64,000 nucleotides of DNA from Necropsobacter rosorum. GTDB taxonomy: Bacteria; Pseudomonadota; Gammaproteobacteria; Enterobacterales; Pasteurellaceae. The DNA lies in assembly GCA_000751835.1 (NCBI GenBank), contig CCMQ01000005.1, positions 1 through 64,000 of the forward strand, given 5' to 3'. Below are positions 47,018 through 56,533 of the stretch, piece after piece. The notes beneath the pieces are model-generated. The model made no database searches, was not told where the DNA came from, and was given only the letters and a program-made list of their open reading frames with translations. Both the position numbers and the translations under genes were made by a program. Position 1 is the first letter of the stretch; the number at the start of each line of letters is the position of its first letter.

Positions 47018-48679
47018 ATGAGTGATATCGCTATCACCATTAGTATTCTTGCGCTCGTCGCCGTCATCGGACTGTGGATCGGGCACTGGAAAATTCGTGG
47101 TGTGGGACTTGGCATCGGCGGGGTGCTTTTCGGGGGGATAATCGTTGCCCATTTTATGAATCAGTACGGCGTAAAACTGGATGAGCATACTCTGCATTTT
47201 ATTCAGGAATTCGGCCTGATTCTGTTTGTTTATACCATCGGTATTCAGGTGGGACCGGGGTTTTTTGCCTCGCTGCGCGAATCGGGGCTGAAATTAAACG
47301 GACTGGCGGCCTTAATTGTCATACTGGGGGCGGCAAGCGTCGTTGCTTTATATAAAGTGGCGGATATTCCGCTGGATATTATTCTGGGGATCTATTCCGG
47401 TGCGGTGACCAATACGCCGGCATTAGGGGCGGGACAGCAGATTTTAGACGAACTGGGTATGCTGCAGGCGCAGGGCACCATGGGGATGGCGTATGCGGTG
47501 GCTTATCCGTTCGGGATTTGCGGCATTTTGCTGACGATGTGGCTGGTTCGCTTATTCTTTAAAATTAAAGTGGAAGACGAAGCGACGAAATTCCGCAAAG
47601 ACAGCGGGCAGGACAAAGAAAGCCTGCGTTCGATGAATATTAAGGTCACGAACGTTAATCTCGACGGCTTACGTTTGGTCGATATTCCGGGGTTTGATAA
47701 CAAAGATGTGGTTTGCTCCCGTTTGAAACGGGGTGAAAATGTCAGTGTGCCGAAAGCGGATACCGAAATTTTTCTTGATGATCTGCTGCATCTGGTGGGC
47801 GAGGCCGGTGCGCTGAAAAAAATGAAAATTATCATCGGTGAAGAAAGTAATCTGCCGAATTCCACCTTTACCAGCGGCGATTTACGCTCCGAGCGCATTG
47901 TCGTCACCAATGAAAAAGTGCTGGGCAAGAAAATCAAATCGTTGGGCATCCACCAGAAATACGGCGTGGTGATTTCCCGTTTGAACCGTGCCGGGGTGGA
48001 ACTGGTGCCGACGGCCAACACCGCGTTGCAATTCGGTGACGTGCTGCATGTGGTCGGGCGCAGCGATGTGATCGGCAATGCTATTGCGATTATCGGTAAT
48101 GCGCAGCAGAAATTGCAGCATGTACAAATGCTGCCGGTCTTTATCGGTATCGGGCTGGGCGTGTTGCTGGGTTCCGTGCCGTTTTACATTCCGGGATTTC
48201 CGGTGGCGCTCAAACTCGGTTTGGCCGGCGGGCCGTTAGTGGTCGCCCTGATTCTGGCGCGAATCGGTAGCGTAGGTAAACTGTATTGGTTTATGCCGCC
48301 AAGCGCCAACCTGGCTTTGCGCGAAATCGGTATTGTGTTGTTCCTCGCCGTGGTGGGGCTGAAATCCGGTGGCAATTTCGTCGATACCTTAGTCAACGGC
48401 GCCGGTCTGGAATGGATGGGGTACGGCATTCTGATTACCTTTATTCCGCTGATGGCGGTGGCGATTATCGCCCGGCTTTATATGCGTTTAAATTACCTGA
48501 CATTATGCGGTCTATTGGCGGGTTCCATGACCGATCCGCCGGCACTGGCGTTCGCCAATGCAATCAAAGAAGACAGCGGCGCGGCCGCACTTTCCTATGC
48601 GACGGTATATCCGCTGGTGATGTTCCTGCGTATTATTTCACCGCAGCTGCTCGCCATCTTATTGTGGACGTTCCTGTAA
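47018..48679 (+). CDS. yidE: YidE-type putative transporter of the AAE (AspT) family
   Basis: The 553 residues equal E. coli YidE. The order is membrane half (about 5-190, including [12 protein letters not shown]), two central RCK/TrkA-C cytoplasmic domains (about 200-375, [16 protein letters not shown] and [13 protein letters not shown]), then a second membrane half with [12 protein letters not shown]. AspT relatives exchange amino acids, but the substrate of YidE is not known. The start at 47018 follows CAGAGGTAACT and discards a 20-residue upstream extension. A terminator follows. Confidence 0.94.
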   Translation: MSDIAITISILALVAVIGLWIGHWKIRGVGLGIGGVLFGGIIVAHFMNQYGVKLDEHTLHFIQEFGLILFVYTIGIQVGPGFFASLRESGLKLNGLAALIVILGAASVVALYKVADIPLDIILGIYSGAVTNTPALGAGQQILDELGMLQAQGTMGMAYAVAYPFGICGILLTMWLVRLFFKIKVEDEATKFRKDSGQDKESLRSMNIKVTNVNLDGLRLVDIPGFDNKDVVCSRLKRGENVSVPKADTEIFLDDLLHLVGEAGALKKMKIIIGEESNLPNSTFTSGDLRSERIVVTNEKVLGKKIKSLGIHQKYGVVISRLNRAGVELVPTANTALQFGDVLHVVGRSDVIGNAIAIIGNAQQKLQHVQMLPVFIGIGLGVLLGSVPFYIPGFPVALKLGLAGGPLVVALILARIGSVGKLYWFMPPSANLALREIGIVLFLAVVGLKSGGNFVDTLVNGAGLEWMGYGILITFIPLMAVAIIARLYMRLNYLTLCGLLAGSMTDPPALAFANAIKEDSGAAALSYATVYPLVMFLRIISPQLLAILLWTFL

Positions 48680-48704
48680 TCTGACTTTCGTTCGGATTTA
48701 TCCG

Positions 48705-48740
48705 TATTCCCGTACCAATGTGCGGGAATAATTTTTCCTT
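48705..48740 (+). terminator. yidE terminator
   Basis: TATTCCCG and CGGGAATA form a perfect 8-base stem with a 10-base loop, followed by AATTTTTCCTTTTTT. Confidence 0.85.
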
Positions 48741-48744
48741 TTTT

Positions 48745-48760
48745 GGGCAAACGTTTGCTT
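48745..48760. promoter_or_regulatory. Palindromic LacI/PurR-type box upstream of fadL
   Basis: GGGCAAACGTTTGCTT contains the perfect 12-base palindrome GCAAACGTTTGC, the core of the PurR consensus ACGCAAACGTTTGCGT. It sits immediately after the yidE terminator and 135 bases before the fadL start, in fadL promoter territory. Confidence 0.55.
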
Positions 48761-48894
48761 GATTGGGGCCGATATGGTCGGGTCACTGGTCGGATTACTT
48801 TCTTCGGAACTTAAAATTAGTTTGCGCCCTATCAAGGGTTTATTTACAATCGGACGGATTTTTTTTGATAAAAACCCTATTACAAGGCTCTAAA

Positions 48895-50271
48895 ATGACA
48901 AAACCTAGCATTTTTACTCAAACTTTACTCTCTTCTTTATTATTAACTGCCGCCGGCGGGGCATCGGCCGCCGCATTCCAATTGGCAGAAATTTCCTCAG
49001 TGGGACTGGGACGCGCTTATGCCGGGGAAGCCGCCATGGCGGATAATGCGTCCGTGGTTGCCACCAATCCGGCGTTAATGAGCCTGTTCAAAACCAATCA
49101 GTTTTCCGCCGGTGGCGTTTATATCGATTCCAAAATCCGAATGAGCGGCGATGTTGCGGCGAAAAGCGCAAATTTAGGAACGATTGCGAAAGGCAGTGCG
49201 GATAATGGTGATGTGGTATCCGGCTCGTTTATACCTAATCTGTATTTTGTTGCACCGGTAAACGATAAATTTGCGATCGGCGGCGGCATGAACGTCAACT
49301 TCGGCTTAAAAAGCGAATATGACGAAAATTATGATGCCGGTGTATTCGGCGGTAAAACCGAATTAAGTGCGGTGAATTTAAACTTAAGCGGTTCGTACCG
49401 CGTGTCTCAGGGATTCAGCGTCGGTGCCGGAGTGAATGCCGTTTATGCGCGGGCGAAAGTGGAAAGAACCGCCGGTATTTTAGATACCGCACTGGATAAT
49501 GTCGCGATCATTATTCCGGCAAGCAGCCCGTATGCGGGATTGGCCCAACAAGCCTCGTCTATCGGCGTTAATATTGATAAAAGCACGGTCGTGACCCGAC
49601 TAGAAGATAAAAATGCGTGGGCGTTCGGCTGGAATGTGGGCGCGTTATATGAATTTAATGCCGGCAACCGTATCGGTATCGCCTATCACTCCAAATTAGA
49701 TATTGATTTTAAAGACAACACCGCAAGCAGTTACTTACCGCTCGGCACACAGGCCTATGTCGGTGAAGGTGGTTTGATTCTGCATTTACCAAGTTATCTG
49801 GAAATTTCCGGTTTTCATCAGTTGACCGAGCGTTTTGCCATGCATTACAGCTATAAATACAGTAAATGGAGCCGGTTGAAAAATCTGCATGCAACCTACA
49901 ATAACGGCGATTTGGCCTTCCATAAAGACGAAGAATATGATGACAGTTCGCGTATTGCATTAGGGGCGACTTACGAACTTAATGACAACCTGACGCTGCG
50001 TGCGGGGATTGCTTATGATCAGGCGGCGGCTTTAACACCGTATGCCAGCGCGGCGATTCCGGATACCGATCGTACTTGGTACAGCGTCGGTGCGACCTAT
50101 AAATTCACCCCGAATCTTTCGGTTGATTTCGGCTTTGCTCACTTGCGCGGCAAAAAACTTAACTTTACCGAGAAGCAGTCGCTGGCCGGCGGTTTAGTGA
50201 CGGTTGAGGCGAACTATCATTCAAAAGCGACCGCCAATCTGTATGGTTTGAATCTGAATTATAGTTTCTAA
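48895..50271 (+). CDS. fadL: FadL/OmpP1 family outer-membrane long-chain fatty acid transporter
   Basis: Fourteen-strand outer-membrane barrel for uptake of fatty acids and other hydrophobic molecules; H. influenzae calls its homologue OmpP1. The 458 residues have a signal peptide (to about residue 26), then the FadL hatch signature FQLAEISSVGLGRAYAGEAA with NPA in TNPALMS, and a beta-barrel ending in aromatic residues (NLNYSF). The frame opens 44 codons earlier but the ATG at 48895, after AAGGCTCTA, begins the signal peptide. An in-frame uptake signal lies near 49365. Confidence 0.93.
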   Translation: MTKPSIFTQTLLSSLLLTAAGGASAAAFQLAEISSVGLGRAYAGEAAMADNASVVATNPALMSLFKTNQFSAGGVYIDSKIRMSGDVAAKSANLGTIAKGSADNGDVVSGSFIPNLYFVAPVNDKFAIGGGMNVNFGLKSEYDENYDAGVFGGKTELSAVNLNLSGSYRVSQGFSVGAGVNAVYARAKVERTAGILDTALDNVAIIIPASSPYAGLAQQASSIGVNIDKSTVVTRLEDKNAWAFGWNVGALYEFNAGNRIGIAYHSKLDIDFKDNTASSYLPLGTQAYVGEGGLILHLPSYLEISGFHQLTERFAMHYSYKYSKWSRLKNLHATYNNGDLAFHKDEEYDDSSRIALGATYELNDNLTLRAGIAYDQAAALTPYASAAIPDTDRTWYSVGATYKFTPNLSVDFGFAHLRGKKLNFTEKQSLAGGLVTVEANYHSKATANLYGLNLNYSF

Positions 50272-50297
50272 TCAACCACAAAATATACGATAATAGA

Positions 50298-50321
50298 GCC
50301 TGTCTTCGGATAGGCTTTTTT
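50298..50321 (+). terminator. fadL terminator
   Basis: GCCTGTC and GATAGGC pair (one G-T) around a TTCG tetraloop, followed by six T. Confidence 0.93.
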
Positions 50322-50336
50322 ATTGGAGAAAGTGCA

Positions 50337-50876
50337 ATGGACGAACTCTATTATTGCTATTTTGATTCGCCGGTAGGGCGTTTGCTTATGCTCGGGCGGC
50401 AGGATCAACTGACCAATCTGGATTTTGAATGTGAACAAATCGCGCCCAATTCAAAATGGATTCTCAAGCAAAACTTACCGCTCTTTATGCAGGTGAAACA
50501 GGCGTTAAGCCGTTATTTTAACGGTGAAAAGGAAGATTTTTCGCATATTCCGCTGGCGCCGCAAGGCACGGCGTTTCAGCAGCGCATCTGGCAGGCGCTG
50601 CGTCACATTGCTTACGGTCAAACCTCGACTTACGGAGCGCTGGCACAGCAGATCAACAATCCTAATGCGGTGCGCGCGGTCGGCGGTGCGGTGGGCAGCA
50701 ACCCGATCAGTATTATTATTCCCTGCCACCGGGTGTTGGGGAAAGACCGGGCGCTGACCGGGTTCGGCGGCGGCTTACCGGCGAAACGCTTTTTATTGCA
50801 GCTCGAACATATCGACTATAAAGATAAAGGCGTGGAGTATGTGAAGCAGAAATTATTAAAAAAATATAAAATCTGA
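50337..50876 (+). CDS. ogt: Methylated-DNA-protein-cysteine methyltransferase
   Basis: Suicide enzyme that takes the methyl group from O6-methylguanine onto its own cysteine. The 179 residues have the active site [12 protein letters not shown] (near residue 127) and the DNA-binding helix [12 protein letters not shown] with RAVGGAVG. The closing [15 protein letters not shown] is conserved. It lacks the N-terminal Ada regulatory domain, so it corresponds to Ogt. mutH follows after 11 bases, pairing two DNA repair genes; an uptake signal is in the gap. Confidence 0.96.
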   Translation: MDELYYCYFDSPVGRLLMLGRQDQLTNLDFECEQIAPNSKWILKQNLPLFMQVKQALSRYFNGEKEDFSHIPLAPQGTAFQQRIWQALRHIAYGQTSTYGALAQQINNPNAVRAVGGAVGSNPISIIIPCHRVLGKDRALTGFGGGLPAKRFLLQLEHIDYKDKGVEYVKQKLLKKYKI

Positions 50877-50887
50877 CCGCACTTTTT

Positions 50888-51553
50888 ATGATCCCGCATA
50901 ACGAACAGGAATTATTACGGCGCGCAAGGGAAATTGCCGGCCTGACTTTCGCTGAACTGGCGGCGGAGTTGCATCTGCCTGTGCCGTGCGATCTGAAACG
51001 GCACAAAGGCTGGGTCGGGATGCTGATCGAAAGCGCGCTGGGCGCCAGTGCCGGCAGCAAAGCCGAACAGGATTTCAGCCATTTAGGAATTGAATTAAAA
51101 ACCATTCCGGTTAATGCTCAGGGCAAGCCGCTGGAAACCACGTTCGTCAGTCTGGCGCCGTTGATCCGCAACAGCGGCATTACCTGGGAACATTCCCATG
51201 TCAGACATAAACTGTCTAAAGTGCTGTGGATCCCGGTTGAGGGCGCGCGGGCGATTCCGCTTGCCCGACGGCATATCGGCAGCCCGATTCTATGGCAGCC
51301 TTCGGCGGAACAGGAACGGCGCCTGCGCCGGGATTGGGAAGAGCTGATGGATTATATCGTGCTGGGCGATATTGCGCGGATCAACGCCCGTTTGGGCGAA
51401 GTGATGCAGCTGCGTCCGAAAGGCGCCAATAGCCGGGCGCTGACCCAAGGCATCGGTAAACACGGAGAAATTATCGATACCCTGCCGCTGGGGTTTTATC
51501 TGCGCAAGGAATTTACCGCGGAGATTTTGCAGCAATTTTTCGTAACAAGCTGA
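50888..51553 (+). CDS. mutH: DNA mismatch repair endonuclease MutH
   Basis: Nicks the unmethylated GATC strand in Dam-directed mismatch repair after activation by MutL. The 221 residues are near E. coli's 229. Catalytic residues are in [15 protein letters not shown] (near residue 40, Glu), [15 protein letters not shown] (Asp, Glu and Lys near 60-75) and the GHEI-like tail [17 protein letters not shown] near the end. It follows ogt closely. A terminator separates it from the terC-family gene, as mutH-ygdQ adjacency occurs in E. coli. Confidence 0.96.
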   Translation: MIPHNEQELLRRAREIAGLTFAELAAELHLPVPCDLKRHKGWVGMLIESALGASAGSKAEQDFSHLGIELKTIPVNAQGKPLETTFVSLAPLIRNSGITWEHSHVRHKLSKVLWIPVEGARAIPLARRHIGSPILWQPSAEQERRLRRDWEELMDYIVLGDIARINARLGEVMQLRPKGANSRALTQGIGKHGEIIDTLPLGFYLRKEFTAEILQQFFVTS

Positions 51554-51572
51554 TTTTCAGCTTTTCATTTCG

Positions 51573-51606
51573 GCTGCAAGCGTATAAGATTTGCAGCTTA
51601 TTTTTT
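51573..51606 (+). terminator. mutH terminator
   Basis: GCTGCAA and TTGCAGC pair around an 11-base loop, followed by TTATTTTTT. Confidence 0.82.
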
Positions 51607-51623
51607 CGCATAGGAATTTAATT

Positions 51624-52346
51624 ATGTTTGAATGGATGGCAACGCCGGAAGCTTGGATCGCGTTGTTGACGCTGACTGCGCTTGAGATCGTATTAGGGAT
51701 TGATAATATTATATTTATCAGTATTTTAGTTTCCCGTTTACCGCAGCGTCAACGCCAGTCGGGACGGCTTCTCGGGCTGGCGCTGGCGATGGGAACCCGG
51801 ATTTTGCTGTTGCTGTCGCTTTCCTGGCTGATGAAGCTGACAACGCCGCTGTTTGTGGTGCTGGAGCAGGAAATTTCCGGGCGCGATTTAATTTTATTGC
51901 TCGGCGGGCTGTTTTTGGTGGCGAAAAGCACCCATGAGATTCATCACGCCATGCTGCCGGAAGAGGACGGCGGGCAAACGGTAAAAAAACAGGCGAACTT
52001 TTTCAGTATCTTGGCGCAGATCGCCATTCTGGATATTGTGTTTTCGCTGGATTCTGTGATTACCGCGGTGGGCATGGCCAATCATCTTGAAGTGATGATT
52101 ATTGCCATTGTGCTGGCGGTCGGCGTGATGATGATCGCGGCAAAACCGATTGGGGATTTTGTGGAAAGCCACCCGACACTGAAAGTGCTGGCGCTGTCGT
52201 TTTTGATACTGGTGGGCGTGGCGCTTATCGGCGAAGGTCTGGATTTCCATATTCCGAAAGGTTATATCTACTTTGCCATGGGCTTCTCGGTGGTGGTCGA
52301 GATGATCAACATCAAAATGCGCAAACGCTTGATTGCAAAACCCTGA
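51624..52346 (+). CDS. TerC-family integral membrane protein (YgdQ type)
   Basis: The 240 residues have about seven membrane segments with the TerC signatures EIVLGIDNIIFISIL (near residue 17) and DIVFSLDSVITAVGMA (near 140), each carrying the conserved acidic residues in the membrane. TerC-family proteins are linked to metal-ion (manganese) export. The E. coli neighbour of mutH, ygdQ, is of this type and size (237). The frame opens at 51591 but the ATG at 51624 follows TAGGAATTTAATT. Confidence 0.93.
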   Translation: MFEWMATPEAWIALLTLTALEIVLGIDNIIFISILVSRLPQRQRQSGRLLGLALAMGTRILLLLSLSWLMKLTTPLFVVLEQEISGRDLILLLGGLFLVAKSTHEIHHAMLPEEDGGQTVKKQANFFSILAQIAILDIVFSLDSVITAVGMANHLEVMIIAIVLAVGVMMIAAKPIGDFVESHPTLKVLALSFLILVGVALIGEGLDFHIPKGYIYFAMGFSVVVEMINIKMRKRLIAKP

Positions 52347-52358
52347 TAAGCGAAATAC

Positions 52359-52390
52359 AAAAAAAGTGCGGTGATTTTGACCGCACTTTT
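52359..52390. terminator. Uptake-signal inverted pair after the terC-family gene
   Basis: AAAAAGTGCGGT and ACCGCACTTTT form an 11-base stem around a 7-base loop; two opposed uptake signals between convergent genes. Confidence 0.93.
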
Positions 52391-52419
52391 GCGCCACACC
52401 GGCGCATGCTCACGCCTTG

Positions 52420-52890
52420 TTACCAGCTGCGGTGAATATTGGCGCAGATGACCTGACTGAGTACATAAAGCGATGAGTTCTTTTTCAGCGTGACGGTATA
52501 TTTTTCCTGCCGTTTCGGTGCCGCGCGGATACCGTCGCCCCAGAATTCCGTGTAGTAATCGGTTCTTATTTGTGTCAGGCGATGGGTTTCGCAGTTTAGA
52601 ATTTTATACTGACGGATGGATTTGGCGTAAAGTTCGGGTCTGTCTTTATAAACGAAAAGCCCTTTATCGGAGTTGATCACGGCGTCGAAATGCACCAGCC
52701 GTTTATCTTCGTTATCCACCCAGATTGATGAGGTATCGACGTAATATTCTGCATCCTGCGCCAGTTTCAGGTAGCCCGATTTGACTATATGGGGCGGAAT
52801 CAGTGCGACTTCGGCATGTTGTACGGGCGGAGTCTGAGCGGAACAGGCGGCGAATAAGACAAGACTTAACGCGAGATTTATTTTTTTCAT
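52420..52890 (-). CDS. Surface lipoprotein resembling Haemophilus protein E
   Basis: The 156-residue product has a lipoprotein signal (MKKINLALSLVLFAAC, lipidated Cys16). The mature part matches the pattern I remember for H. influenzae protein E (160 residues): SGYLKLAQDAEYYVDTSSIWVDN, then VHFDAVINSDKGLFVY, QYKILNCETHRLTQIRTDYY and EFWGDGIRAAPK (each a separate block), with two cysteines near residues 110 and 149. Protein E binds host proteins such as vitronectin and laminin; binding here is inference. A strong AAGGAG ribosome site precedes the ATG. It sits where E. coli has ygdR, another small lipoprotein. Confidence 0.85.
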   Translation of the reverse strand: MKKINLALSLVLFAACSAQTPPVQHAEVALIPPHIVKSGYLKLAQDAEYYVDTSSIWVDNEDKRLVHFDAVINSDKGLFVYKDRPELYAKSIRQYKILNCETHRLTQIRTDYYTEFWGDGIRAAPKRQEKYTVTLKKNSSLYVLSQVICANIHRSW

Positions 52891-53044
52891 TTTGAGCTCC
52901 TTAAGCCTTAATACTGACGACTAAGGTTGCTTTATTGTGGCATATTTTGCCGTGAATTTCTAACTGAAAAATGGCCGGCGCATAACGGTCGCGGCGTGTT
53001 TATGCCGGCGGCGGAGAAAAAATCCGGCGCGCGGCACAAAAATA

Positions 53045-53060
53045 TCGCAAACGATTGCGA
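53045..53060. promoter_or_regulatory. PurR operator upstream of purM
   Basis: TCGCAAACGATTGCGA is a near match to the PurR box ACGCAAACGTTTGCGT and lies 58 bases before the purM start. purM is a classic PurR target in E. coli. Confidence 0.75.
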
Positions 53061-53117
53061 TGCCGTGATACAATGCGCGGGTTTATTTACCTCAACAAAT
53101 CAATAGGAAATACAATC

Positions 53118-54155
53118 GTGAGTGAACAATCCTTAAGTTATAAAGATGCCGGTGTGGACATTAATGCGGGAAATGCGTTAGTGGAAAAAATTAAAGCCGA
53201 TGTGAAACGCACGACGCGTCCGGAAGTGATCGGCGGCCTTGGCGGTTTCGGTGCTTTATGCGCATTGCCGAGCAAATACAAGGAGCCGATTCTGGTATCG
53301 GGCACTGACGGGGTAGGAACCAAATTACGCCTTGCCATTGATCTGAACAAACACGACACAATCGGTATCGATCTGGTGGCGATGTGTGTGAACGATTTAG
53401 TGGTGCAGGGCGCCGAGCCGTTGTTTTTCCTGGATTATTACGCCACCGGCAAACTGGAGGTTGATGTGGCGGCAAGTGTCGTCAAAGGCATTGCCGACGG
53501 TTGTGAACAGGCCGGTTGCGCCTTGGTGGGCGGCGAAACGGCGGAAATGCCGGGCATGTATCATGCGGGCGATTATGATTTGGCCGGCTTTTGTGTTGGC
53601 GTGGTGGAAAAAGCGGATATTATCGACGGCACACAGGTGAAAGCCGGCGACGCCTTGGTAGCGCTGGCCTCAAGCGGGCCGCATTCCAACGGTTATTCGC
53701 TGATCCGTAAAGTAATCGAAGTGGCGGGCATTAATCCGGCGCAGGAGCAGCTGGCGGGCAAACCGTTTGCCGAGCAGGTCATGGCGCCGACCCGGATTTA
53801 TGTAAAATCGGTGCTGCAACTGATTAAACATGCCAATGTGCATGCGATTGCGCATCTGACCGGCGGCGGCTTCTGGGAGAACATCCCGCGCGTATTGCCG
53901 GCCTCAATGAAAGTGGTGATCGACGAGCAAAGCTGGCAGTGGCCGCCGATTTTCAACTGGCTGCAGGAGCAAGGCAATATCGACCGTTATGAAATGTATC
54001 GCACCTTTAACTGCGGGGTGGGCATGATTATTGCACTGCCGCAGGAAGATGTGGAAACCGCAATCGCCTTACTTAATCAGGCCGGTGAGCAGGCATGGCA
54101 GATCGGACGGATCGAACATGCCGCCGACGGCGAGGCACAGGTCGTCATCCGCTGA
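53118..54155 (+). CDS. purM: Phosphoribosylformylglycinamidine cyclo-ligase
   Basis: ATP-dependent ring closure making aminoimidazole ribotide in purine synthesis. The 345 residues equal E. coli PurM. Conserved blocks are [13 protein letters not shown] at the start, [13 protein letters not shown] (ATP loop) and [13 protein letters not shown]. The start is a GTG at 53118 with AGGAAATACAATC before it; a longer ATG frame from 53055 would overrun the PurR operator. Its stop overlaps purN by one base. Confidence 0.97.
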   Translation: MSEQSLSYKDAGVDINAGNALVEKIKADVKRTTRPEVIGGLGGFGALCALPSKYKEPILVSGTDGVGTKLRLAIDLNKHDTIGIDLVAMCVNDLVVQGAEPLFFLDYYATGKLEVDVAASVVKGIADGCEQAGCALVGGETAEMPGMYHAGDYDLAGFCVGVVEKADIIDGTQVKAGDALVALASSGPHSNGYSLIRKVIEVAGINPAQEQLAGKPFAEQVMAPTRIYVKSVLQLIKHANVHAIAHLTGGGFWENIPRVLPASMKVVIDEQSWQWPPIFNWLQEQGNIDRYEMYRTFNCGVGMIIALPQEDVETAIALLNQAGEQAWQIGRIEHAADGEAQVVIR

Positions 54156-54793
54156 TGAAAAAAATCGTCGTATTAATTTCCGGACAGGGACTGAATTTAC
54201 AGGCTATGATCGATGCCTGTCAGTCCGGCCGGATCGAAGCGGAAATCTGTGCGGTAATCAGTAATAAAGCCAAGGCGTTCGGTTTAACCCGCGCCGCGCA
54301 GGCCGCAATTCCGACCCGGGTTTTCTTAGCCAAAGACTATGCCGACGGCGGTGCGCAAGATGAGGCGATCGGCGATTATATCGAATCGCTGGGCGCAGAT
54401 TTAATCGTACTGGCCGGTTATATGAAAATTCTGAGCGCATCGTTCACCCGCCGTTTTGCCGGTAAAATTCTGAATATTCACCCCTCGCTGCTGCCGAAAT
54501 ATCCCGGGCTGAATACCTATCGGCAGGCATTGGATGCCGGTGAGTGCGAACACGGCACCACGGTGCATTTTGTCAATGAACAGGTGGACGGCGGCGCGGT
54601 GGTGCTACAGGCAAAAGTGCCGATTTTTCCGGCTGACGGCGTGGCGGAGATCGAGCAACGGGTAAAAAGTCAGGAGCTGCAAATTTATCCCTTGGTGGTG
54701 AAATGGTTTGTTGACGGGCGTTTACAGCTGGTCGGCGACAAGGCTTATCTGGACGGTTGTCCGTTACCCGCCGAAGGTTATGCCGGCGAATAG
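54155..54793 (+). CDS. purN: Phosphoribosylglycinamide formyltransferase 1
   Basis: Transfers a formyl group from 10-formyl-tetrahydrofolate to GAR. The 212 residues match E. coli PurN. Catalytic Asn and His are in ILNIHPSLLPKYPG and the Asp in QVDGGAVVLQAK. The phosphate-binding loop reads SGQGLN where relatives have SGNGSN or SGQGTN, so a small polar residue is replaced by leucine. It is coupled to purM by a TGATG overlap and followed by a terminator. Confidence 0.96.
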   Translation: MKKIVVLISGQGLNLQAMIDACQSGRIEAEICAVISNKAKAFGLTRAAQAAIPTRVFLAKDYADGGAQDEAIGDYIESLGADLIVLAGYMKILSASFTRRFAGKILNIHPSLLPKYPGLNTYRQALDAGECEHGTTVHFVNEQVDGGAVVLQAKVPIFPADGVAEIEQRVKSQELQIYPLVVKWFVDGRLQLVGDKAYLDGCPLPAEGYAGE

Positions 54794-54820
54794 AATCTCA
54801 GTACGACTGAGATTTTTTTT
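54794..54820 (+). terminator. purMN terminator
   Basis: AATCTCAG and CTGAGATT form a perfect 8-base stem around a 5-base loop, followed by eight T. Confidence 0.93.
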
Positions 54821-54897
54821 GCTTAAGTGCGGTCATTTTTTTGATAATTTTTGCTATAGTAGCAGCTGTTTTTTATTGTTTTTGGCAGGATATCGTA

Positions 54898-55440
54898 ATG
54901 GCGGAAAAAATTATTATTGATGAAAACCGGTTTATGCGTACCATCTCGCGCATTGCCCATGAAATTATTGAAAAACATCAGGATTTAAGTGATCTGGTGA
55001 TTGTCGGCGTAAAGCGTCGCGGGGCGGAAATTGCAGAGCTGATTAAACGTAAAATCGCTGATCTGACCGGTGCGCAATTGCCTTCCATTGATCTGGATAT
55101 TACCTTTTACCGCGATGATCTCGAATATGTGGAACCGCAAAGCCAGTCGCCGGTATATAGCGGCGCTTCCGACTATATCAGCATACAGAATAAAACGGTG
55201 ATTTTAATTGATGATGTGCTGTTTACCGGGCGGACAATCCGCGCCGCGCTGGATGCGTTGATCGATTTCGGGCGGGCGGCGAAAGTGGAACTGGTGATCT
55301 TTGTCGATCGCGGTCATCGCGAGCTGCCGATCCGGGCGGATTATGTGGGAAAAAACGTACCGACCAGCCGCAGCGAAAAGGTGCAGGTGCGTACCATGAA
55401 ATTCGATAACTGCTATGAAGTGGCGCTGATTTCTCCGTAA
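54898..55440 (+). CDS. pyrR: PyrR bifunctional pyrimidine regulator / uracil phosphoribosyltransferase
   Basis: A 180-residue type I phosphoribosyltransferase. The PRPP loop is VILIDDVLFTGRTIRAA (near residue 97), preceded by DLVIVGVKRRGAEIAELI and the DLDITFYRDD block that marks PyrR rather than Upp or Hpt. In Gram-positive bacteria PyrR attenuates pyr mRNA; in Pasteurellaceae it is mainly known as a homologue with possible enzyme activity. The ATG at 54898 follows CAGGATATCGTA; an upstream open extension is hydrophobic but not conserved. No pyr gene is adjacent. Confidence 0.93.
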   Translation: MAEKIIIDENRFMRTISRIAHEIIEKHQDLSDLVIVGVKRRGAEIAELIKRKIADLTGAQLPSIDLDITFYRDDLEYVEPQSQSPVYSGASDYISIQNKTVILIDDVLFTGRTIRAALDALIDFGRAAKVELVIFVDRGHRELPIRADYVGKNVPTSRSEKVQVRTMKFDNCYEVALISP

Positions 55441-55508
55441 ATCGGCGGAACCTTTTTAGGAATTAATACTCTAACAATGGTAATTTTTAATTGAAGAATG
55501 GGCTAGAT

Positions 55509-56450
55509 ATGAAAGCATTGAATTTAAGAGCGTTTTTTCTGAGTATCATCGGTTTATTGATGATTTCCTCCGCACAGGCGGCGGAGCGCGTCGTGGCGAC
55601 GGTAAACGGTGCGCCGATTCTGGAAAGCCAGGTAAAACAGGCTTTGGGCAAACGGGCGAATACAGAGACTAATCGCCAAGCGGCGCTTAATTCGATTATC
55701 GACGATATGCTGGTGAATCAGGCGATTAAAGAATCCGGCGTGAAAGTCAGTGATGCCAAGGTGGATCAGATTATTGAAGGCATCGCCGCTCAAAACGGTC
55801 TGACTTTCGGTCAGCTGCTGGATGCGCTGGATTATCAGGGCATCAGCTATCAGCATTATCGCCGCCAGATCGCCAATCAGCTGCTGATGGCGGAAGTGCG
55901 CAATCAGGCGATCGGCAAAAGCGTTGACATCACCCGTGAGGAAGTGCAGGCGCTGGGACAAAAAATGCTGAAACAGGCAAAAGAAACGGGCACCGAAAAG
56001 AAAGTCACCGGTACGGAATATCAAGTGCGCCATATTCTGTTGAAATTAAATCCATTATTAAACGATACGCAGGCAAAAGCGCAGCTTAATCAGATCCGAG
56101 CCGATATTATCGCCGGTAAAATCAGTTTTGCCGATGCGGCGTTAAAGTATTCGAAAGATTATCTGTCCGGCGCCAACGGCGGTAATTTGGGTTTTGCCTT
56201 TCCTGAAGCCTATGTCGGGGCGTTCGGCAAAACCATTCAAACTACCAAACAGGGCACGATTTCCGCGCCGTTTAAAACCGAATTCGGCTGGCATATTCTG
56301 GAAGTGACCGACACCCGTCAGGGCGACCGCACGCAGGATGCCTATATGCAGAAAGCTTACGAACAGCTGGTTAATCAGCAGCTGCAAAGCGCCTCCAAAG
56401 ACTGGGTCAGCGCGCTGCGTAAACATGCGGAAATCAAATATTTCAACTAA
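55509..56450 (+). CDS. surA: Periplasmic chaperone/peptidyl-prolyl isomerase SurA
   Basis: Assists folding of outer-membrane proteins. The 313 residues have a signal peptide ending SSAQAAE (cut near residue 23), an N-terminal chaperone domain (about 25-160) and one parvulin domain (about 165-260; [12 protein letters not shown] and [12 protein letters not shown]). E. coli SurA (428) has two parvulin domains; the single-domain form seems normal for Pasteurellaceae. A TTG six codons earlier is in frame but the ATG starts the signal peptide. In E. coli surA, pdxA, ksgA and apaH are together, and the same order without pdxA is seen here. Confidence 0.94.
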   Translation: MKALNLRAFFLSIIGLLMISSAQAAERVVATVNGAPILESQVKQALGKRANTETNRQAALNSIIDDMLVNQAIKESGVKVSDAKVDQIIEGIAAQNGLTFGQLLDALDYQGISYQHYRRQIANQLLMAEVRNQAIGKSVDITREEVQALGQKMLKQAKETGTEKKVTGTEYQVRHILLKLNPLLNDTQAKAQLNQIRADIIAGKISFADAALKYSKDYLSGANGGNLGFAFPEAYVGAFGKTIQTTKQGTISAPFKTEFGWHILEVTDTRQGDRTQDAYMQKAYEQLVNQQLQSASKDWVSALRKHAEIKYFN

Positions 56451-56467
56451 TCGGCACGAATTTCTCG

Positions 56468-56496
56468 ATCCCGGCGCAAAGGCCGGGATTTTGTTT
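56468..56496 (+). terminator. surA terminator
   Basis: ATCCCGGC and GCCGGGAT form an 8-base stem around a 6-base loop, followed by TTTGTTTT. Confidence 0.9.
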
Positions 56497-56533
56497 TATA
56501 ATAGACCGCACTTTTTTTACGCAAAACGGCACT

